NCBI GenBank assembly: GCA_963854835.1
Contig: OY978526.1
Coordinates: 37,920,501 to 37,984,500, forward strand
Direction of reading: 5' to 3'
DNA length: 64,000 nt
Source: Megamerina dolium
Lineage: Eukaryota > Arthropoda > Insecta > Diptera > Megamerinidae
Shown here: positions 57,380 through 64,000 of the stretch, in pieces
Layout of the letters: each line of letters begins with the position of its first letter
Position numbering within the stretch: position 1 is the stretch's first letter
Made by a program: the position numbers and the translations under genes
The notes under the pieces: model-generated
The model's database searches: none
The model's input: the letters and a program-made list of their open reading frames with translations, nothing else
Told to the model about the DNA's origin: nothing

Positions 57380-60238
57380 AGGACTACCGCTTTTGTTGAT
57401 GACCCCCGCAAACGAAAAAAGGACAACGATTTACGGATATGCACCTGGAATGTCCGATCCCTTTATAAGGAGGGTGCCTCTATCCAGCTGGTTGATGTCC
57501 TCGAAAAATACAGAGCTGACATCACCGCTCTCCAGGAAATGCGATGGACGGGACAGGGCTGCTCCAAAAGAGCGTCCTGTGACATCTACTACAGTTGCCA
57601 TGCTGAAAGGCACGAATTAGGATGTGGATTTTTGGTCAGCAAGAGACTACGATATCTTGTCTCATATTTCACGCCTGTGAACGAACGGCTGGCCACAATC
57701 CACATTAAGGCAAAATTCTTTAACATCAGCCTTATATGTGCTCAGGCTCCGACGGATGAGACGAACAATGTGACGAAGGAGATCTTCCTTCAGCGCCTCG
57801 AAAAAGCTTACGACCGCTGCCCTCACCACGATATCAAAATCGTGCTTGGCGACTTTAAAGCCAGGGTGGGCAAGGAAGGTACCTTTGGTCCAACTGTCGG
57901 AAAATTCAGCCTCCACCAGAATACCTCCCATAACGGAATGAGGCTGATCGACTTCGCCGCAGCACGAAACATGGTAATTGGTGGTACCAGATTCCAGCAT
58001 CTCCACATCCACAAAGCGACATGGCTGTGTCCAGATCAACGTACAAGAAACCAAATTGATCATGTGGTGATTGACGGAAGGCATGCTTCCAGTGTGATGG
58101 ACGTGAAATCGATCCGTAGTGCCAACATCGACTCGGGTCACTACCTTGTTGCAGCTAAGGTGCGCACACGCCTATGTGTCGCAAATAACAAGAGAAGTCC
58201 CACACAGAGAAAGCTCGACGTCAGTAAGCTGCGATCACCAGAGACAGCAGATGCATTTTCCACTCGACTATCGGATCTGCTTATGCAGAACACTCCCCCA
58301 CTTGATGATACATGCGCACGGTGGACACATATATCCCACTCCATGACTACTGCTGCCGAGGAGGTAATCGGTTACTACCGGCCTCTGAGGAATGAATGGT
58401 ATGATCAGGAGTGTCGCGACGCTACCGCAGAGAAAGACGCCGAATACAGAAAACCCCTGCGTGCAGACGCAACGCGAGCTGTTAAGGAGCGGTATAGAGC
58501 GAAAAGGAGTGCAGAGAGACGTCTTTTCAGGCGCAAGAAGAGGGAGTTGGAAAGACGCGTGTGTGAGGAGATAGAGATGTGTAGCGACAAGAATGAGACT
58601 CGAAAATTCTTCGAAAAGATCAAGCGCCTGAGTGGAGGTTTAAATCCCGGAGCCTCTTCTTGTCGTGATGGAAATGGGAATCTGGTTACAGATGTCCAGA
58701 GTGTACTGAGCCCATGGAGGGAACACTTCTCCACGTTACTGAATGGCGATGCTACGAACAATTCCGCCAGTGGAGGAGATTGCCCGATAACCTCAATTAC
58801 AGATTTTGGTGTTGATGTTCCACCACCCGACTATGACGAGGTTGAAACGGCCATTTTAAGGCTGAAGAACAACAAAGCTGTAGGTGCTGATGGCCTGCCT
58901 GCCGAGTTGTTTAAGACCGGAGGCGATGAGCTGCTCACCCGCATGCACCAGCTCATAAGCAGAATATGGTCGGATGAAAGCATGCCTGATGATTGGAGGC
59001 TCAGTGTTCTCTGTCCTGTACATAAAAAAGGAGACCCCACAATTTGCGCCAACTACCGCGGAATAAGTCTCCTGAGCATCGCATACAAGGTTCTATCGAG
59101 CGTACTGTGTGAAAGGTTGAAGCCTATGCTCAGCAACCTGATTGGACCTTATCAGTGTGGCTTCAGACCTGGTAAATCCACCATCGAAAAGATTTTCACA
59201 CTGCGCCAAATCCTGGAGAAGACCCAAGAAAAACAGATCGACACACACCACCTATTTGTTGATTATAAAGCCGCTTTCGACAGTCTGGTAAGGGATTACC
59301 TCTACGCAACAATGTCTGAGTTCGGTATTCCTGCAAAGCTCATTCGACTTTGTAGAATAACACTGCATAACTCCCGTTGTGCAGTGAAAATTGGGAAGGA
59401 CCTCTCCGCACCGTTTAATACCGAACGGGGTTTCAGACAAGGTGATTTGCTATCGTGCGACTTCTTCAATCTTATTATGGAGAAAATAATACGAGCTGCT
59501 GATCTACGACATAACGGCACTATCTTCAACAAAAGTGTCATGCTGTTAGCGTATGCCGACGATATTGACATAATCGGCATAAACACGCGAGCAGTCAGTG
59601 CAGCATTCTCAGAGTTGGAAAGAGAGTCGCGTCGGATGGGTCTCACGGTGAACGAGGGCAAGACGAAGTATCTGGTGTCAACAAACAAAGAGCCCCGGCG
59701 TCTTGGACAGCACGTCACTGTTGACAACTACGCTTTTGAAGTAGTAAGGGACTTTGTCTATCTTAGAACCAGCATTAACAGCAGTAATGACGTCAGCTTG
59801 GAGATCATGCGTAGGATAACTCTTGCTAACAGGTGTTACTTTGGACTGAGTAAGCAATTGAAAAGTCGAGCCCTCTCTCGAAGAACGAAAACTACACTCT
59901 ACAAGTCTCTTATCATGCCTGTCCTAACATATGGCGCTAAATCTTGGACAATTTGCACCTCCGATGAGCGAATGCTTGGAGTTTTCGAGAGAAAAGTCCT
60001 ACGCAAGATCTTTGGACCTATTTGCGTTGGTGGCGAGTACCGAATAAGGTACAACCATGAGCTGTACGAGCTGTATGCCGATATTGACATAGTAAAGCGC
60101 ATCAAAATCCAGCGGCTGCGCTGGCTAGGTCATGTCGAGCGAATGGAAGAACACGCTCCAGCTAAAAAGGCTGGCGAAGCATGTTATTTTCGGCCTAAAT
60201 CGATATTCGGTTGTTATGGCCACATAAGAAGAAGAAGA
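57380..60238 (+). mobile_element. RTE-like LINE, long 5'-truncated copy with 14-bp target duplication
   Basis: The direct repeat ATATAATTTTCGTA flanks the insertion (57366-57379 and 60239-60252). It begins inside or near the start of the endonuclease-RT frame with no 5' UTR and ends in an AAGAAGAAGAAG tail, the short-repeat 3' end typical of RTE-type LINEs. It lies ~250 bp downstream of mRpL37 and directly upstream of the BEL/Pao element. Confidence 0.9.
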
Positions 60239-60244
60239 ATATAA
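57380..60244 (+). pseudogene. LINE ORF2-like endonuclease-reverse transcriptase, open but altered
   Basis: The frame is open from the insertion point (first ATG only at 57539) to TAA 60242-60244, about 950 codons. It starts with an APE endonuclease (CTWNVRSL near 57437, ALQEMRWTG near 57530, LGDFKARVG, DHVVIDG). The usual GDFN reads GDFK and the usual SDH reads SGH, so two endonuclease signatures are changed. RT follows with LPAELFK, ISLLSIAYKVLS, GFRQGDLLS and YADDIDIIG, then the C-terminal GPICVGGEYRIRYNHELYEL block. At about 60170 some 130 bp present in the other copy are missing, so the frame runs out into the target duplication, where its stop lies. Confidence 0.88.
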
Positions 60245-60878
60245 TTTTCGTATTTGTATACATTTAGTGTTTGATTTGTATGTGTCTACGCCAGCAAAAG
60301 ATACGCGCACTCCCAAACTGAACTGGAGTAAATGAGTGGATGGATGGTCTGGCAACCCTATCGATCTGCTTATTATTCCATGTTCACTTTATCCCTATTC
60401 CTATTCCTTCCAATCAATTCCATTCGCTCATCTGTTTATTCCACCTATTGCATTCTCCTTTTCCCTTTACCTTCGTTTTTTTCCCATAAAGCTACATATT
60501 TTAAATTTAATTGGTTTCTTCCCGAGGAGTGCGCGCATTTATTTCTCTATTAAAATTTCTCTATTTAAAATTATTAAATATATTATTATATATATTCCTA
60601 AAATTGTGAATTTGTAAATCTAAATAAATATAATACCATAAAAATTGAAAAGTGAATGTGTAAAAGAACAATTAATTAAAAGTGGCAAATAAACTAAATT
60701 GAACTAAAAGCAATTCGTCAAATACCACGAAGTGTGTGATAGCTGCTCAATCTAGAAGACCCCAAAGTGTCAACAGCCATATCCAAAACAATCAAGATCC
60801 AGCGTGTCATCACTATCTACAGGCAAGTGTACCTCATCATTGAGCTAACCGGCAACCACTCGCTCCCAGCTGAAACAT

Positions 60879-60896
60879 TGGTCCTTCGAGCCGGAT
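60879..60896 (+). other. Primer-binding site of the BEL/Pao element
   Basis: TGGTCCTTCGAGCCGGAT starts with TGG and would pair with a tRNA 3' end reading ATCCGG(T/C)TCGAAGGACCA. BEL/Pao elements commonly have this word after the LTR (recalled, not searched). Confidence 0.65.
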
Positions 60897-60984
60897 TGGC
60901 TCGCAACGTTTGGTAAGCTAAAGTCTTACCACCCAGGTACGTGATATTGATATCGCCATATCGCTGGTTTGTTTTTGCTCGCCC

Positions 60985-61017
<33 letters not shown>

Positions 61018-61731
61018 AAATCCTAAATTAAAACCCATTCCCTAAATAAAAATTTAAAATATTGTTGAAATATATATGTATTTATTTTCACGTGAAAGTA
61101 TATATATTCGCTTCCCGCGTATATAATTTTTTATAAATTTATATACAATATACATATAAGTTTATATACAGAAGGTGGTTAACCCCGTATATAAATCCAA
61201 GTTTTTTTTTGGTTGATTGTATATAGAAGAAGTACATACAATAAAGGTACTTTGCTCCCATACAAGTATATAATTCTTGTTACTGCCGTGCTTTTTCTTG
61301 TTTCACCCGTTGGCAAAATTCGCAAGTTTTTGTATATACGCCATTTCTATGTATGTAAGTACTTAGTACATAAATTGGCAATAACAAAATCCCTAATCAA
61401 TATAAATAACATATTTTGATATTTGTATTATACACAAACAACGCGACCGTGTGAGTCGTTTGTTTTGTTATATTTCTCGTTCTCGCTATATACTGCATAT
61501 TATATTCAACGATATAAACAAATTCCAATTCACTAGGTAAAACAATCCCGCTAAAGAAAAAAGACCTGCTGATCCCGTAATTTTTTCTCAAATAGAATTT
61601 TGAGAAAAGAAAAGAAAATAATTGTTACGCAATATATATTATCGCTTGCTACTCAAGTTTAATTACGATTTTGAATTACAATAAAGCGCGTGCTCTGATT
61701 TTAACCCGAATTTATCCCGAAAAATAAAAAT

Positions 61732-63435
61732 ATGTCTAACGTAAAGCGGTTTAAAGCTGTTGTGGAGGAAATCCACACATTTGACCGATATTTCCAAACA
61801 CTCAGTGAAGATTCCCACAGCACTTTCACATTGGATATCCAGAGAAAGGATTTCGAGACCCTGTGGAATAGTTGCAGGGCAGCATGGGAATCGATCATCT
61901 CTGCGGAGGAAGATGTAGAAGGAATAGAAGAGGTAAAGAAAGCATACCGAGAGTGCCAGGTAGCTTATACTCGGTGCCTCTCAAGCATTAACTCCATTCT
62001 CCATGACCTGACCGTTATAGTGCCTTCTCCGATAACTGTTCATACTCCAACTACTCACAATTCCACGAGTCATAATATTGAGCATGCCTTCCCCTCCATT
62101 CAATTGCCTCCATGCGATACAGCCTGCTTTTCTGGCGATTATGTGTCATGGCCAAGTTTTCGCGACATGTTTACGGCCTTATATCGCAATAACCCCCGGC
62201 TGTCGCCAGTGGAAAAATTATACCACTTGCTTCAGAAAACCCGAGGCGAAGCACATAATATCATTCAGTCTACTCCCTTGACTAATGATGGCTTCGCACT
62301 AGCATGGCACAATCTTGAGGAGAGATATGAAAACAAGAGGATTCTCGTCAACTTGCAGTTGAAATCTCTTTTCAATCTCCAGGCGGTAACACAAGAAACC
62401 GGCCCAAACCTGAAACTACTACAACGTACGATAAACGACAGCATCACACATCTGACGCTGTTGAAGATTGACACCTCTCATTGGGATGCAATTTTCGTCT
62501 ATTTGTGTTCGACGAAGATTCCCGACACGACTCTGTGTCTTTGGGAGCAGTCTCTGAAAAATAAACGAGAAATCCCGAAGTGGAGTGACTTCGACGCCTT
62601 TTTAACAGAACGGTATCAGACCTTGGAATCGGTCTCCGATATCAGAAGTGGTTCTCGGCAACTCAGCCAGCCACAGAATCGGCCATTTAGCCAGCCCGCG
62701 AATCGACAACCCGGTCGGTTCGACCCCCCCAGGCGATCGTACAGTCCTCCAACGGCTTCCAAGAAGGTCGGCATTTATCACAACAACGTTGTGGCTCGCA
62801 GTTGCCCACTATGCAGAAAATCACATTCTCTTCGCTCATGTCCCGATTTCTTAAAGTTGTCAATAGAAGAACGTTATAATGTCGTCAGAAGGCACAAGCT
62901 CTGTACCAATTGTTTTGCCAATTCCCACGATTTTAGTAAGTGCAAGAGCCCATTTACTTGCTCATCATGCAAAAAGAGGCATCATTCATTGCTTCATAGG
63001 TCAGCCGAACCCCTTGACTCCCGTCGTGACGCAACTCCTGTCGTTACTCCCATTACAAAGTCAGCAGAACAAGCTCACAATGCGTTTGCATCCCAATTAC
63101 AACCTGCTACACAAGAAAAACACGAAAAGGCTTTGGTTTCTACAAGCCACCCGACACGAAACCATGCAGTGCTACTGGGAACAGCCCTGGTACACATTCG
63201 GCACCACAACAACTCCTTTATAGCTCGAGCGCTTATCGATTCCGGTTCGGAAGCTACGTTTATGTCTGAGCGGCTGCGAAATAGGTTGCGCCTCCCTATT
63301 TGCGAAGTACGGACGACGGTTACGGGCCTAAATGAGGTCGTAACAGCGCATTCGTCAAAAATGTGTTCGTTGGAGATCGGTTCCCCAGTTGACCCCAGCG
63401 TCACGATTAAAGTGGATGCCTTTGTATTAGCCTAA
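61732..63435 (+). pseudogene. BEL/Pao Gag and protease, ended by a premature stop
   Basis: A 567-codon frame from ATG 61732. Residues ~1-100 are helical; ~120-300 match the DUF1759-type Gag of BEL/Pao (FSGDYVSWPSFRDMFTALYR, then LEERYENKRILVN). Cys/His knuckles follow (CPLCRKSHSLRSCP, CTNCFANSHDFSKC, CSSCKKRHHSLLH). Protease is marked by ALIDSGSEATF near 63232. TAA at 63433-63435 interrupts the polyprotein, since the same frame continues with LTGKLPS and further protease/RT-linker residues. This is the usual single-polyprotein layout of the group with one break. Confidence 0.85.
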
Positions 63436-64000
63436 CTCACAGGAAAATTACCTTCTTGTATCATATCTGCTAACTTACGTAAGGAACTAGCAGGCTTACG
63501 GTTAGCATATGAAAATCTGCATAGAAGTTCCCCAGTAGACCTGGTTTTAGGTGGAGACATCTACCCATCCATACTACAAGAAGGTATTCGCAAGGGCATT
63601 CTTGGTACCCTGATTGCCCAAAATACAGTTTTCGGCTGGATTATCACTGGTCGTTATGCAAACCCCCAAAAGCATGGACCAATTTTGTCATTTTATAATA
63701 AAATAAGTCTCGATCGTCAAATATCCCGATTCTGGGAGATCGAAGAACTCCCCAAAACCAATGCCAGTCAGCCGAAGATTTGTACCGTGAAAAATATTAC
63801 CAGAAATCCACATTTCGTAATAAAGATGGCCGTTTTGTTGTGTCCTTGCCCTTTAAAAGGGAATTTCCCGAGGAGTTGTCAATAGGAGAGTCGCGCAATT
63901 CGGCGCGAGCTCAATTCTTTGGTTACGAAGTACGGTTACTTAAGAATCCCTAACTTAAGATCGAATATGATTTGGCCAATGTGCCCGAAACCAAGCTGAT
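63436..64000 (+). pseudogene. BEL/Pao pol N-terminal part, frameshifted, continues off the window
   Basis: In frame after the stop: LVLGGDIYPSIL, GILGTLIAQNTVFGWIITG and FWEIEEL, the conserved region before BEL/Pao RT. Near 63815 a frameshift moves the match to another frame (DGRFVVSLPFK, then GESRNSARAQFFGYE), which stops near 63953. RT catalytic residues would lie beyond the right edge. Confidence 0.8.

Larger units (their letters stand above)
60281..64000 (+). mobile_element. BEL/Pao LTR retrotransposon, truncated by the window edge
   Basis: A primer-binding site, leader, gag with zinc fingers, protease and the start of RT follow one another. The 5' LTR must end just before the primer site, near 60876. 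Its left end is uncertain (TG at 60281 or 60283 are candidates) because the 3' LTR is off the window. A run of 28 A lies at 60985-61012 in the leader, and a hairpin of TTTTCTCAAA with TTTTGAGAAAA is near 61582-61606. Confidence 0.8.

Noticed and set aside
57539..60244. 901-residue host protein with endonuclease and RT domains
   Set aside because: The 14-bp target duplication, short-repeat tail and close relative at 42.1 kb show it is a LINE insertion. Its stop codon lies in the flanking duplication.

Overview
This window is nuclear DNA from a fly. Host genes are split by short GT-AG introns with AATAAA poly(A) signals, intergenic DNA is very AT-rich, and the mobile elements are insect types: Ty3/gypsy, BEL/Pao, Tc1/mariner, hAT, P-like, RTE-like LINEs and a tRNA-derived SINE. 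Protein-level resemblance of the conserved genes and the SINE type suggest a higher fly (Schizophora), possibly a tephritid. The species cannot be fixed from sequence alone.

Five host genes are supported. (1) A large IQ-motif protein, 5'-truncated at the window edge, on + in three exons ending at 5308. (2) A small three-IQ-motif protein on - at 13487-13927, tail to tail with the first. (3) Mcm5, the replicative helicase subunit, on - at 43823-46218, four exons, 732 residues. Its upstream region holds an E2F-type site and a cluster of DRE-type sites. (4) An Art1/PRMT1 arginine methyltransferase on + at 48755-50184, including a proposed start-codon mini-exon. (5) mRpL37, a mitochondrial ribosomal protein, on + at 55664-57131, five exons, with a perfect DRE in its promoter region. 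A two-exon Myb/SANT-like fragment with an internal stop lies at 38354-38651.

Most of the rest is transposon sequence. 5.3-15.6 kb: gypsy and hAT remnants, foldback MITEs and microsatellites. 15.7-20.5 kb: gypsy copy 1, gutted by internal deletions. 21.6-28.5 kb: a cluster of Tc1/mariner elements of at least four lineages, plus P-like remains. 29.3-30.8 kb: an element with 13-bp inverted ends around an alternating ~150-bp tandem array. 31.2-38.3 kb: a SINE, a decayed solo LTR, and gypsy copy 2 on -, with intact pol and one stop in gag. 39.8-41.5 kb: a Tc1-like element with a doubled-end (IR/DR-like) layout. 42.1-43.3 kb: a 5'-truncated LINE. 46.5-48.3 kb: tandem duplications and a foldback between Mcm5 and Art1. 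50.9-54.7 kb: MITEs and a third, shattered gypsy copy carrying a MITE in its LTR. 57.4-60.2 kb: a longer LINE copy. 60.3 kb to the right edge: a BEL/Pao element.

The host genes show no sign of acting as one pathway. I found no convincing undescribed system. The most unusual items are the tandem-array element, the DRE octamers shared by host promoters and gypsy LTRs, the MITE families with TTA or TAA target duplications, and the SAP-type Gag of the gypsy family.
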